Below, piece after piece: positions 51,227 through 62,013 of a stretch of DNA of 64,000 nt (position 1 is the first letter of the stretch; each line of letters begins with the position of its first letter). The stretch covers positions 1-64,000 of the forward strand of contig JAQISU010000033.1 in NCBI GenBank assembly GCA_029339505.1, given 5' to 3'. The notes below the pieces were generated by a model. That model was given only the letters and a program-made list of their open reading frames with translations, had not been told where the DNA came from and did not search any database. The position numbers and the translations under genes were made by a program. This stretch comes from Unio delphinus (Eukaryota; Mollusca; Bivalvia; Unionida; Unionidae).

Positions 51227-51583
51227 TCAAAATAGTTCATTTTCTTGAATTAACGCTCGTAAGTTTCTAATTTTAGAATTAACTTCCTTTTTCAATTCAT
51301 ATTCGTTACCCAATTCTTTTCGTATTCCTTCCACGATAGTATATAACAGAACAAACACATCTACTTCACTGGAAAATGCAAGAGAGTCTCGAATAGAATT
51401 TTGAATTTTTTTGATGAGTGCATATTTCTTTGGTAACATATACTTGTTAGTACTAACTCCGTATTCTATATCCTGAAAATCTGACTTGATTTGATCAGGA
51501 TTTAACCCATCTGACAATTTAATATCCTGATTTTTCAATTTTCCGATTTCAACTATGATGATATTCATAATTTCAGAATTCAT
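51227..51583 (-). CDS. Small helical protein, PLE3
   Basis: 118 residues, intact; differs from PLE2 at a few positions (IGKLKNQD; VLLYTIVEG). Function unknown. Confidence 0.6.
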   Translation of the reverse strand: MNSEIMNIIIVEIGKLKNQDIKLSDGLNPDQIKSDFQDIEYGVSTNKYMLPKKYALIKKIQNSIRDSLAFSSEVDVFVLLYTIVEGIRKELGNEYELKKEVNSKIRNLRALIQENELF

Positions 51584-51639
51584 ATATGATAATACATATT
51601 TCTAATTCATTTTTCAAAAATAAATGAGCCGTTAATATT

Positions 51640-51836
51640 TTTAAAATTCAGTCTGTATATATAAATATCTTTTTTAAAAATTCAGTCTGTATATATAAAT
51701 ATCTTTTTTAAAAATTCAGTCTGTATATATAAATATCTTTTTTAAAATTCAGTCTGTATATATAAATATCTTTTTTAAAATTCAGTCTGTATATATAACT
51801 ATCTTTTTTAAAATTCAGTCTGTATATATAAATATA
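51640..51836. repeat. AT-rich tandem repeat, about six copies, PLE3
   Basis: Unit TTTTTTAAAATTCAGTCTGTATATATAAATATC, the inverse of the array at 34975 in PLE2, with two more copies. Confidence 0.85.
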
Positions 51837-52594
51837 AATGCAGACAAAAATAAATAACAACCATGATGAGCGTTTATCAGTCATTTGGCCCCCTTGATAT
51901 AGGCCACTGTGTCTTTCATAGGGTTCTTTCTATGAGTATTTCCATTTTTTTTTCTGAGATTTCTTCGATCTCGATTTGACACTATTTGGCCGGTAATTCA
52001 TTTTTGAACACCATACGGGGCTACCCAAATGTGACGGAGAGCTAATTACATCCATGGATGTTATTTATTTTAGGTCATTTATATTTACATTCACCGGAAA
52101 CATATTCCCCTAAGAGTGAATCGAACTCGTCAAATAACGGGTTAGAATCACAAGAGGGTATGTTTACGTGAAATGACCTAGAGGTTACATATATACGACA
52201 ACACATCTTTGGAACTCCTTGGTTGCCTTCACATATAAGTAAGCCCAAAGGAAACCCGAAACATACATCTCCGGAAGGGAGGCCTAACGTGGCAAACGCC
52301 ATCTTAGACCGCCCAGAAGATATGCTTGGGGTGACGTCACAACATATACTTAATTAAGGACAGCACAAATACCGTATATATTTCCACTCGAGTGTTGTGG
52401 CAAATTGTAGGTATACATATACTTAATTAACTTAATTAAGGACAGCACAAATACCGTATATATCTCCATTCAGATTGTAGGTATACATATACTTAATTAA
52501 CTTAATTAAGGATGGATTATAATTCAATGATGATGTAATGATGATGGGACGGCACAGACATCACAAACATGAAACGACGGGGCTGATTTTCAAA

Positions 52595-52753
52595 GGCCAA
52601 TTCGACCAATCAAAGCGACCCATGAAATTAAACCCGGTTGCATGATTGAGTAAAAGTCAACCACGCACACGTGTCAATGGCGTGGGTTATTTTTTGACTG
52701 GTCGGATTGGCCTTGAAAGCCCCAGCTTTAAACCTTTCATTTAGTATATAAGG
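52595..52753 (+). promoter_or_regulatory. Inverted CCAAT pair followed by TATA box, PLE3 insert
   Basis: GGCCAATTCGACCA (52595-52608) and its inverse TGGTCGGATTGGCC (52699-52712), one mismatch, flank 90 bp; TATATAAGG follows at 52745-52753. It looks like a strong Pol II or Pol III-external promoter for the downstream 225-bp unit. No gene follows. Confidence 0.4.
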
Positions 52754-53700
52754 TGACTAATACAGCAGCGTCAATCCACAGAGTGTGTTATTTTATTTTC
52801 TTGAATTACTTGTTAATGGTGCTTCACAGTATTTAAATGAGACAGAATATTTGCATAAAGCACTAAAAAAAAAGAATATAATCGTTTGAAAACATTTTAT
52901 ATTTGATTTCTTTTCTAATTAATTATAGCCCAAGCTGCTGAATCACAATTTAGGGGGAAATAACCCACGCCATACTGTAATGTAATTTTTATAGATGTAG
53001 CCGCTCTCTAGGGGCATTTGTACATCTTTTATAGGTGCCATGTCGGCATCCTCTTTTTTTTTTAAATCTTTATTCAATATTTACATATTAAATTATACAA
53101 ATGATAGTCAACCCCCCCCCCCCAGCACCCGTCATTCATACACACATTTTCACCACACTCACTACATACAGACATTTAAAAACACTTATATTTACACATA
53201 ATAGTAGAAACATATATGAGTAGGTGGGAGGGGTTGTTATTCCCTCCCTTATCAACCCGACACCATCTAAGGGAGAGAGTATATAAAGGGAATTAATACA
53301 GCAATCCGCAAGGTATGCTATTTTATTTTCTTGAATTACTTATTTATTGTGTTTCACAGTATTTAAATGAGACAGCATATTTGGCTTAAACACTAAAACA
53401 AAGAATATAATTGTTTGAAAACATTTGTTTTCTTACAATACCATGCCCACCGCTGAATCACAATAACCCATAAAACAAGTTAACACAATCTAAGGGAGAA
53501 AGTATACAAGTGTGTTATCCTGTAACGCCTGCATCCCCGGATCACATCCTATGTTTATGAAATACGCATTAATCGCACGTGAGACAGAATATTTGACTTA
53601 AACACTAAAAAAAAAGAAAATATTTCTTTTCCTATAAAACAATACCCAGCCGCTAAATCACAATGATATCTCCCTTGGTTATATCCATTGGTTATATTTA
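52750..53700 (+). repeat. About three copies of the 225-bp unit, PLE3
   Basis: Recurrent marks: TATATAA(A)GG, AATACAGCA..TCC(A/G)C, TATTTTATTTTCTTGAATTACTT, ATTTAAATGAGACAG, CACTAAAA.., and CC(C/A)(A/C)GC(C/T)GCTGAATCACAA at about 52750-52970, 53270-53480 and 53500-53690. The last is followed by GATATCTCCCTTGG. Inverse relation to 33886-34302 in PLE2 reflects opposite element orientation. Confidence 0.6.
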
Positions 53701-53885
53701 AGAGTTGTCTCCCTTGGTGTTATAGACATACGAAAATCGAATTTTTTGTCCTGTCTCTTTTGAAATGGTAAAGAATTATTCTGAGAATCGGAATCAATAT
53801 GACCATCCTTGATTCTATTATTCAAGAATTAAGTTATCATTCAACACCTACAGAGAACATTAAATGTTCACATATTAATCTATCT

Positions 53886-54003
53886 ATCTGACTGATCAAA
53901 TACCACAAATCCAACTGGATTTTTCAATCTGCGGTTTCTGATAATACCATTACGGAATGCTTCATAATTAACAAGCACGGGAGAGGTCTGAATTCTTGGT
54001 TCA
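53886..54003 (-). pseudogene. Remnant of the HNH/NUMOD endonuclease, PLE3
   Basis: Minus-strand traces of the N-terminal part: NQEFR, then in another frame NYEAFRNGIIRNRRLKNPVG, matching PLE1's NYEASSDGVVRNRRLKKPVG. The start ATG is TTG and a frame change separates the parts; the HNH core is missing. Shows that the gene was once present in this lineage. Confidence 0.7.
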
Positions 54004-54017
54004 ATTGTATAATAACA

Positions 54018-54359
54018 CTATTTTTCAAATTCATTGTTTGGTTTAATTATAAGTCTCTGTATATAATCTTGAGGAGTCTTTATGATTTTGTCATCGTTGG
54101 GGTCAATGACAGTATTTTTTATTCTTTTATCATAATAGCGTTTTAGTTCCCTGTATCGTTTGCCGCCACACCTAACACATAATTGCGACCTTCCCCTAAC
54201 CCCAACCCCACATCGAATACAGGGTAACGGACCAAGGCTTCCACGACGAAAGCTTTGCATATGATACCAACAGAATTCATTTCTGCATGATTTGTTACAC
54301 GGTGTCACTGATCCAATCATAAGCCATTTGCAATGATTCATTATACTTAAATCTTTCAT
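54018..54359 (-). CDS. Cys-rich zinc-finger protein, PLE3
   Basis: 113 residues, intact, start MKDLSIMNHCKWL. Zinc-site clusters unchanged; shorter tail (KNTVIDPNDDKIIKTPQDYIQ) without the palindromic DKV repeats. Confidence 0.65.
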   Translation of the reverse strand: MKDLSIMNHCKWLMIGSVTPCNKSCRNEFCWYHMQSFRRGSLGPLPCIRCGVGVRGRSQLCVRCGGKRYRELKRYYDKRIKNTVIDPNDDKIIKTPQDYIQRLIIKPNNEFEK

Positions 54360-54383
54360 TTAAATGCTTGTTTTAATTATAGT
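54360..54383. promoter_or_regulatory. 24-bp divergent intergenic region, PLE3
   Basis: Inverse of the PLE2 spacer; conserved in length and sequence in all three elements. Confidence 0.4.
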
Positions 54384-55418
54384 ATGGAGGAGTTCGAGAG
54401 ATTATCGAAAATTAAGCCTTGGAAAAGTGTTCAATTCAATCTTGATAGAGTTTCTGATACACCAAAGAATAAAATTCTTGATAGAACCTTGATTAGTAAA
54501 ATCAGAGACTGTTTTAATGAATTCAAGCGTGATGGGGCAGCTCATTGTTGGTCAACATTTCGAATTGATGGTGTTGTTGACGCTACCATGAATGATGAAA
54601 AAGCAGCAGTGATAATCTCACGTCTTGGGGAAGAAAGAAATTTTTTTCGAATAAAATTTCTTATCCGTGATAATGGAAAATGGATCATTAGGGACAAATA
54701 CGAGCCTATTCTTAAGGACAAAAAAACTGTCACTGTGACTCAGGATTCAAAACCAGGAATTTTGACTGGAATTGACAAACCCTACTACGAAAGATCTTAT
54801 CCTGTCACAGCAGTTGTTTACGGGACCTATCCGCTCAATGAAAAACCTGATATTTCAAAACTAGCACCCATGAAATATTCGACAGGGCTCAATTGTGTAG
54901 CAACACGAATAATGGAACACTTCACAAATGCGTCCCGGGGAAATAAACTAACTGATCTAAGACGAAAAAAAATAACCGAATGGGAACTGACAGTGAAACA
55001 GCATGGGGCAACAATTCAAGATATAGCCAAATTAGAAACATCATTGAGATTTCCAATATCGGTAAGGACAATCACCGGAGAAGTATTATACGAATCGAAA
55101 TATAAATCAAAAGGGACTCCCATTGAAATTATTGATCATAACGCGCACGCGTGGTCATCTGCAGTAACAATATTCCCACGGGATAGAACCGTAAAATATC
55201 TATCCCAAACTCTGTTTGGAACCGAAGAGTTTTTCTCAGAGCAGAAATTATTTGATGCTATTTACCATTTGAGTAAAAACGATTCTGTGTCAGTGTGGCT
55301 ATTTCATAGTACTTCAGACGAAGAATGTAGATTTGATCAGTTTGTAAGGCCCAACGGAGAATTGTACCGTACTGAAGAGCTGCATAATCAAATGAAACAA
55401 CTAGCTAGTGAATTTTCT

Positions 55419-55437
55419 CCCCAGAGTTCTCTGGGGG
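55419..55437. repeat. CCAGAG..CTCTGG palindromic insertion in polymerase, PLE3
   Basis: Perfect 19-bp inverted repeat in frame; PLE2 has only TCTCTGGAGGAAG here. Same family as the insertion in PLE1 penton. Confidence 0.7.
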
Positions 55438-57292
55438 AAGACAACGATCAATTATTAGCAAACTGTTTTACAGTACCATCAGTTGCAGCACATTTTGCTA
55501 GAAAGAAAAACGCGTGGAAACCAACCCGAAGTGAGTTCTTATCAGATGTCAAATTGTCCTGTCTTGAATACAGCCATGGAGGATTATGGAACACAAAATA
55601 CACCGCTGATACCGTTATTTCAGTTGATATGATTGCATGTTATCCAGGAAGTTTTCTTGGGTATGGAGAGTGTGAGAAATATTTCAAACGATTTGGACAC
55701 CCTACACACGAAATGACCCGTGTTGCTATTAATGGACCACTGCCACATTTCGATTTAACCGGATTCGCTTGTGTAGTATCATTTGAAATGGCTGAAGGAC
55801 TTCATCCGTGTAGTTATCTTTGGATTGGTAAACACATGTCTGAAAAACACTGGATGCCAATAGTGTTATTACGGTATATGCTTGATTGTAAGATGTTAAA
55901 ATCATTAATTGTCAGTGAAGCAATTATATCCTATCGAGCACAGAAATCAGTCTGGTTACCACAACCTGATCTAGAAAAAATAATTAGCGAAGAGCGAAAA
56001 CTGTTTCCTGATTTTAATGAACAACAAATCATGGATTGGTCCAGACAGTTATTTGAAATCAGAAACAATGAAGCAAAAGACCTTGGACGAAGAATAATCG
56101 GTAAATTTACCCAAGGTGGCAAAGATGATAATACGAGATATTCTTCACGATTGATTATAGACAATGCTGAATACGATTTTGTAATCGCGGATCTAACGAA
56201 TAGGGGCTTATATGTCAATCGTAAGGACGCATTTATGTCCGATGGAACCAAATTGGGTACAATTGTTACTTACACTGATGGATACAATCCGCAGTACACA
56301 CATTTGAGAGCTTCTATGCTTGGTTATGCTTCTATTAATTTATTTTCAATGATCAATAGATTTCCTACCACAGCAGTTAGAGTTGCTACTGACTCATTTT
56401 ACATAAATAGCAAAATGGCTGATGTTAAGGCTACTGGCAACGAGAATTGGGGGTCATGGAGAATTAAGAAAGAAATGCTTCATGATTATATTCCATCAGC
56501 AGATGTTACCATTGAAAATAATTACTTAGAAAGCAATCAGTGTTCAGAATTTTATAGTGCACCACCGATTTCTGATCCAATATGCCTGTATAAAACAGTT
56601 TATTTAAACGGTTGTGGCGGGTCAGGAAAAACAACCCGGGCAATTGAGTTATTTCGTGTTTCCAATCCAAACATGATTGTGCTAACACCGACTCACAGAC
56701 TTGCAAGAGAAATGATACAGAGAGGGGTAAATGCCTGCACTTATCATAGTTTCTTTAGATGGAAGGGAGATAAATGGACTCCTGAGCGCATGGGAGAGAA
56801 ATTTATTCCTGAAATTATCATTTGGGATGAAATAGACACAGTGTCCGAAGATGTCTTAAAAATATTTCTTGAGTGGTTGTTATTGAAGAATACAAAAGTC
56901 GTCATGTGCGGGGATCACGGCCAACCACCACCATTTGTCGGTGCATCCCCCCATGAATGGCTAAAGGGTTTTGTAGACTATTATGAAGAAATTGATACTG
57001 ATCATAGATCACTTGATAATGAATTAAAAGAGTTTAAGAAATTAATTAGATTACAACCGGATAGAATCCAGTGTGAAATAACCCGTGAAATAATTTCGGA
57101 AACTCCCATGAATGAGTCTTGGGAAGCGTGGAGACCAAATGATTTAATCATTGCAAGTAGAAAAATAGTCAGGGACACACTTCAGATGAAGTTATTTGAA
57201 TTGCATAAACAAAAATTTGCAACACTTCCAGTACCGTTATGTTATAGGCCATCGGATACATGAAAACAGAACATCGAAGTTGATATTCCAGG

Positions 57293-57308
57293 CCTGACAG
57301 AGTCAAGG
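57293..57308. repeat. CCTGACAGAGTCAAGG near-palindrome, PLE3
   Basis: Counterpart of the PLE2 copy at 30585-30599 with a changed last arm; encodes GLTESRREK in the helicase. Confidence 0.65.
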
Positions 57309-57670
57309 CGTGAAAAGCAGATTCTCGTATTAAATGATATTGTGCTGGTTGATATCAATGTCGTTGAAGATGCATTGCGTGCTAATAAATCCCCATGGAC
57401 GCTAGGTTATGCAGCAACAATACACTCTTCACAGGGATTGACTATATCGGATACAATTGTTTGGATGGTAGATAATCGCATAGAATGGTCGAATTTAGTC
57501 TATCTCGCAGTATCTAGAGTACGAAAAATAAATCAGCTTCGAAGAATTGTCTTCGATGATGAAATCATTGGTGGCGATGATGAAATCATTGGCGATGATA
57601 ATGACACCACAATAGCTGATATTATTGATAAAAAACTCTCCGGTTACAAACAACAAGACAAAAAAAAAAA

Positions 57671-57886
57671 CAACGAGAATTTGATATTGATGCTGAATTA
57701 ATAATTAATCTGAAGCAACAACAGAATAATCACTGCGCGAGTTGCAATTGTATAATGCGTTGGCAGTATTCGGATAAGGATCCTCGCCAATTCACCGTTG
57801 ACAGAAAAAATAACAATCTCGGTCATGTCAGAAATAATGTGATGTTGACTTGTCTTGAGTGCAATAGACGCAAGGGTGCTAGTTAA
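57671..57886 (+). CDS. HNH nuclease domain beyond the helicase, PLE3
   Basis: Follows an 11-A run (57660-57670). Same NNHCASCNC..TVDRKNNNLGH..LTCLECNRR layout as in PLE1 and PLE2. The helicase frame passes the run in another phase and stops at 57701. Overlaps the integrase stop by 8 bp. Confidence 0.5.
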   Translation, partial: QREFDIDAELIINLKQQQNNHCASCNCIMRWQYSDKDPRQFTVDRKNNNLGHVRNNVMLTCLECNRRKGAS

Positions 57887-58832
57887 GCCCATGCGGTGGT
57901 AATTGAGTACCCTCAGGTATCACTTGTAATTGTTGTCTAGTAAAACCCCGTTGAGGGGCAGTTGAATACAGTTTATAGATTGGAAGTCTACCCGTAGATC
58001 GTGTTATACTAGATATCTTATGTGCAGTAATACTCCAAATAGGATCAGTAGCCCTTTTTGTGCCACCCTCAAGCTCTCCTGGTTCGTATAAGTACCTCAC
58101 AATGACATTACTACCAATAATTGGTTGGGAAACGCTAAAATTTTTTTGAATTTCCATTTCAGGTATTGGCTTCTTTTTAATCGTATTGATAGGTTTCATG
58201 TTGATGGTTCTAGTAATCTCGTTATTCAGTGCAGTAATCACAGCTGGTAACCTTTTAACCCATTCACGGGATCTTTTTTCTTGGATGAATTCTTTTGCGT
58301 ATTGATATCCAAATAACCGTTCAGCAAGGGTTTTATTAAACCGTTCTACAATGGCCTGATCACGATGTAGCGCAGTATTTCCTCGTCTGATAGTGACTTT
58401 ATGATTTTTCATTATTGATAACACTGCACCCTGAAATTCCTTGCCAGGATCAATTTGTAATAGATTTGGCCAGTGCAGAGGACTCCTTCGATAAATCCTT
58501 TCAAATGCAGAAGCCACCTCAGTGGCTGATTTTGTTTTTAACGGTTCTGCTTCTTTGTATCGACTTGCAATATCAACTACGGTTAATGCGTATTTGTAAC
58601 CACGATCATGTGGCAGAAATAAGAGATCAGCCTGATGAACTTCATTAGGAACTGTCACATCAAAATGCGAGAAATTGATTTGTTTAGGCGGTGGTAGATA
58701 AATTTGTCATAGTGCCTGTTTGGATAACCAATGAGCCGCAGTGGCCTTTTTCACTTTTGCGGCGCTAGCGAGTTTATGGATTGCTGATTTACCCCTCCAG
58801 TATCCTCATGGGGAATAATAAATAGATTCCAT
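57879..58832 (-). pseudogene. rve integrase, PLE3 (two nonsense codons)
   Basis: From MESIYYSP at 58832; stops fall at codon 9 (Arg in the others) and at the Trp of ALWQIYL (about codon 42). From codon 59 on (58658) the frame is open through the D69/D128/E163 core and C-terminal domain. HTALHRD reads NTALHRD here. Confidence 0.85.
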
Positions 58833-58839
58833 GTTGTTA

Positions 58840-59369
58840 TTAATTACCAGCACCTAACATCAATTTACTTTTCATAGCCGATTTTATCAAAAAGGAAGCC
58901 AATTTTTCTTTGAAAGATTTATCAGAAATAGCATTTAACGCATGAATTAATTTCACATCTGCTAGATGCCTGTGCTGCAGATTACTGCTTTTATAAGATA
59001 CATCATGAAGGTGACAGACCTTATCAATAGCGTTTATTGGTTCCTCACCGGGTCGGGGCTGATTTTGATCATTGAGTCTGATATCAAGTCTTGTTCCCGG
59101 TCCACAGTAGCTATATCCTGGAAGGTGCTTTTCTCCAGGGTATTTTGCCCATGGAGTTCCAGGGAGTTTAGTTAGCTTGGCTGCGATATCACCTCCTCGT
59201 TTTTTTTTAAAGGTTCCTTGAGTTCCTTGGGTTTAGAAACAAATCTAAATTTCTTTGTACTACATTATACGCATTTACCAGAAAGCGCTGATCGGTTATT
59301 TTTAGTTGTAATCGTCGTCAAGTCATCTGTGCCAGTACGTTTTTTACACTTCAAACAATATAGATCCAT
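58840..59369 (-). pseudogene. Zinc ribbon/PLA2 frameshift gene, PLE3 (nonsense in zinc ribbon)
   Basis: Zero frame starts at 59369; a TAA at 59275-59277 lies between the two Cys of the second CxxC, before the slip site. The PLA2 frame itself is open and close to PLE2 (GYSYCGPGT, HLHDVSYKSS; Cys before HLHDV retained). Slippery run of nine A with A AAA AAC at 59199-59205 on the minus strand. Confidence 0.78.
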
Positions 59370-59386
59370 AATTTATATATAACGGC
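59370..59386. promoter_or_regulatory. 17-bp divergent intergenic region, PLE3
   Basis: Contains AATTTATATATAA between the opposed start codons. Confidence 0.4.
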
Positions 59387-60052
59387 ATGAATATAATTGA
59401 TTATTCAGCTACCCGACGGCGGGAACCTATTAAACATCATGAAATGTTGCCGAATTCAATTAGAATGATTATAATCGGACCATCTGGAAGCGGAAAGACA
59501 CAACTGCTACTTAATCTGATAACGAGATGGATGAAATGGAACAAATTGTATTTAATAGCCCCGAGTGTAGACGATCAACGATGCTATGAAGTGCTAAAGG
59601 ATTTTAACGAGAAAGCAAAAGAATTTCAAATCGATGAAGATTTTATTGAGTTTATTACTGATAAAGAGGAAACCCCTTCCGTGGAAGACATCGATGGAAG
59701 TATTAACAATTTAGTGGTATACGATGATATCATGTTAGATAATCAAAAAAATCCTGCTAGAATATTTTCCCGAGGCAGGCATAAAATTGCTGATGTGATC
59801 TATGTCACTCAACGGTACACACAAATACCAAAAGTGATCAGAGATAACTGCAATGTGTTGTGTGTATTTAACGGCGTTGATACTCATACGCTACGAAATA
59901 TTCATCACACCTGGTGCAGCGGTGATATGAATCATAATCAATTTAGAAATTTCTTTAGTCACACTCAGTCAAAACCACACGGATTTGTGACAATAAATTT
60001 AGCAGACCCTAGGACAAGATATCGTATCGGACTTGATCAAATATTCGGTTAA
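59387..60052 (+). CDS. Packaging ATPase, PLE3 (intact)
   Basis: 221 residues. GPSGSGKT Walker A, LVVYDD Walker B and VTQRY all present; RHKIADVIY replaces RHKNTDVIY. Ends at LDQIFG near the TIR. Confidence 0.88.
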   Translation: MNIIDYSATRRREPIKHHEMLPNSIRMIIIGPSGSGKTQLLLNLITRWMKWNKLYLIAPSVDDQRCYEVLKDFNEKAKEFQIDEDFIEFITDKEETPSVEDIDGSINNLVVYDDIMLDNQKNPARIFSRGRHKIADVIYVTQRYTQIPKVIRDNCNVLCVFNGVDTHTLRNIHHTWCSGDMNHNQFRNFFSHTQSKPHGFVTINLADPRTRYRIGLDQIFG

Positions 60053-60070
60053 CCTAGAACTGAAAGTTCT

Positions 60071-60238
60071 AGCAGCAGAGAGGGTGAGTGACAACGACGT
60101 TGCGACATCAACGAAAACGCGAACAATCATAAGGGTCGGAGACTTATTTTTTCGCGAGAAGGGTCTATTCGTACCGTTTTAAGGGTATAATAAAAAATAA
60201 CCAAAAAAAAAGTTGTCCGATTCACCCTCTCTGCTGCT
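60071..60238. repeat. PLE3 terminal inverted repeat unit (only one copy left)
   Basis: Bracketed by AGCAGCAGAGAGGGTG (60071) and CACCCTCTCTGCTGCT (60223-60238). The body shares TCGCGAGAAGGGTCTA with PLE2 but is shorter and diverged in the middle. AGAACTGAAAGTTCT hairpin lies just inside. Confidence 0.85.
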
Positions 60239-61187
60239 CAACACAGCTTATATTCAACCTTGAAAGGAGTATGAATACTAAAGATTTCTTTATATTCGAT
60301 CAAATTCGCATAATAAATCAATAAAATGTAATCTAAAGTGTACCATTTAGTCATTGACAAATGTTACCTCGATAATATCTTTTGAACAAATCTCCATTAC
60401 TGATTTAATTGAAACAAATTATATATGAATGTTCATAGCGAATGTGTGGAGTAGAAGAATTACCGTCAAATGTTTGAGTTTTAGAACATTTATGTCACAC
60501 ATATGTACTGTACCTGTTCATATAATATGTTATGTCTGAACTTTGCATCGTTTACATTCACACGTTAAATAAGCAAACAATACAAAACGATGCACTGATA
60601 AAGATAATCAATCTTTCGAAAACAATTTGCTTCCATAGAAGAGTAACAATTTCATTGATTGTCGTTTTAGTGTACTCTATGTTCACAACAAACTGTCATC
60701 TTCTAATTGTACGAGTATGTAAATTCAATGTGCGCAGGAAGCAGAATAGGTTAAACAAACGTGTAAGCAAGATTGATAGTACCACAGCGTACATCAGGAT
60801 TCACTTGGAAGGATTGAAACACTAATATGAAAAGTTTATACGTTGAATAGAAAAGTAACATTTTCCGTATGAAGAGATGAAGCGCATGTGTGGACTATTT
60901 AGTCAGACATGATTGTATTGAAACAAAGACATTGAAGATAACGATATTTTAGATTTGTTGATTTCAATTGTCATGAATGTTAATCTTTCATTAGATTATT
61001 GAATTAGACAGCTTTATACATTATGCGTTATGTCCTACTGACCTTCCGAGACGTGATCATACAGTTTAGGTTCAAGCCGAACTATGCACGTGTCCTCCAA
61101 AGCTGCATCCTATATTTGTAAAGTGCAAGAATTAACATGAATTTTATGTCATTTTGTGTTATTTGAATATTATTATTCTTTCCTCAG

Positions 61188-61274
61188 GAATATCTGAAAC
61201 AACATATGTAGAAAAGCCTGAAAGTACATCCGCAGCTGCAACAACAAGAACAGAATCAACATCGGCCACTACGA
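61188..61274 (+). CDS. Mucin-like repeat exon B (right part)
   Basis: 87-nt copy, splice sites intact, one Ser to Thr change (tcaacatcg). Mutation keeps O-glycosylation-prone character. Confidence 0.6.
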
Positions 61275-61829
61275 GTAAGAGATGTAATTCTCAAAAATTT
61301 CCTTTTCAGTGATCCTAATATGTTACTGATACTATTATTGTAAACTATGTTGGAATTTAACACCTTTTATGTATGCTTGTCTTTTCTAATGTCTGTTAAG
61401 GCATGAGACTGTTTTTCGTATAGAATATTTTCATTACCTGAAACAAAGTGTACAAGCTGTTTTTGGCTCATTTTTAACACGTCCTTTTCTTTTGATCGCA
61501 TAAATGTCTGCAGGGATTGATGGATGATGACCCATTTATTCCTAAAACAATAGTTAGAACATAGTCATCGGGAAGTAATGCAACTGCAATAGATGGTTAG
61601 ATACTCATTTGAACTCTTGCTGTCACCGATGGTAATTCCATTTAGATTAGCGATAATTTATTTCTGCCGCAAAATTAATTAATATATTTATTTTGATCAT
61701 GATTTGTCACTTTACACAGAGCTATCCAACAACCTCTTGAGACCAAAGGTATCAACTTTCTAATTCGTGGAAATGAACAAAATATGATAATGTCGTATTA
61801 TTAGCATTATTATTTTTATTACTATTACT

Positions 61830-61837
61830 TTTATTAA

Positions 61838-61881
<44 letters not shown>
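61830..61881. repeat. (ATT)n microsatellite, right part
   Basis: Trinucleotide run as in other units, followed by ctccagagaacaaaa. Confidence 0.9.
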
Positions 61882-61932
61882 TCCAGAGAACAAAATAATT
61901 AAATATTAACCTTCGTTTTTAAAAATCATCAG

Positions 61933-62013
61933 CCTTTGATGGAACTTATACAACAATGCCGACAGGTTCAAAACTAGAAACAACAACAGCAACATCAACA
62001 TCTGCTACTACGG
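61933..62013 (+). CDS. Mucin-like repeat exon A (right part)
   Basis: 81-nt copy with a silent change (acagca for acggca) and intact acceptor and donor. Confidence 0.6.

Larger units (their letters stand above)
51837..53850. other. Repeat-rich non-coding insert in place of the endonuclease gene, PLE3
   Basis: About 2 kb without a convincing gene; a 75-codon - ORF at 52075-52302 has no recognised domain. It includes a duplicated segment of about 95 bp with TACTTAATTAA and CAAATACCGTATATAT (52340-52510), a CCAAT/TATA region (52595-52753), about three copies of the 225-bp unit seen in PLE2, a minus-strand AATAAA followed by A9-10 (about 53058-53074) like a retroposed 3' end, and a C10-11 run. 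Confidence 0.5.
54384..57701 (+). pseudogene. PolB-like polymerase/SF1 helicase, PLE3 (one nonsense codon)
   Basis: 959 codons open, then TGA at 57261-57263 (Arg in the others), followed by the helicase C-terminus. Approximate positions: polymerase motif A Asp 415 (VDMIACYPG), motif C Asp 670 (VATDSFY), Walker A near 744-750 (GGSGKTT), DEID near 814, GDHGQ near 842, HSSQG and VSRVR after the stop. A CCCCAGAGTTCTCTGGGGG palindrome (55419-55437) adds SPQSSLG to the N-terminal half. Longest continuous copy, so the best reference for domain order. Confidence 0.83.
44064..60238 (-). mobile_element. PLE3: inverted Polinton-like element, truncated at the penton end, 16.2 kb
   Basis: Same gene order read from right to left. 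The right end has a full TIR (60071-60238); the left end stops inside the penton gene, so about 70 codons and one TIR are missing, and host sequence follows at a TAT(AT) junction. The right flank (caacacagctt) is unit position about 1390, the left flank about 2187: no TSD. Open genes: ATPase, zinc finger, small helical, unknown virion protein, pX-like, capsid, TM protein. Broken: zinc ribbon, integrase, polymerase, protease, fibre and penton. Confidence 0.92.

Noticed and set aside
52075..52302. 75-codon minus-strand ORF in the PLE3 insert
   Set aside because: No domain, no counterpart in PLE2, surrounded by non-coding repeats.
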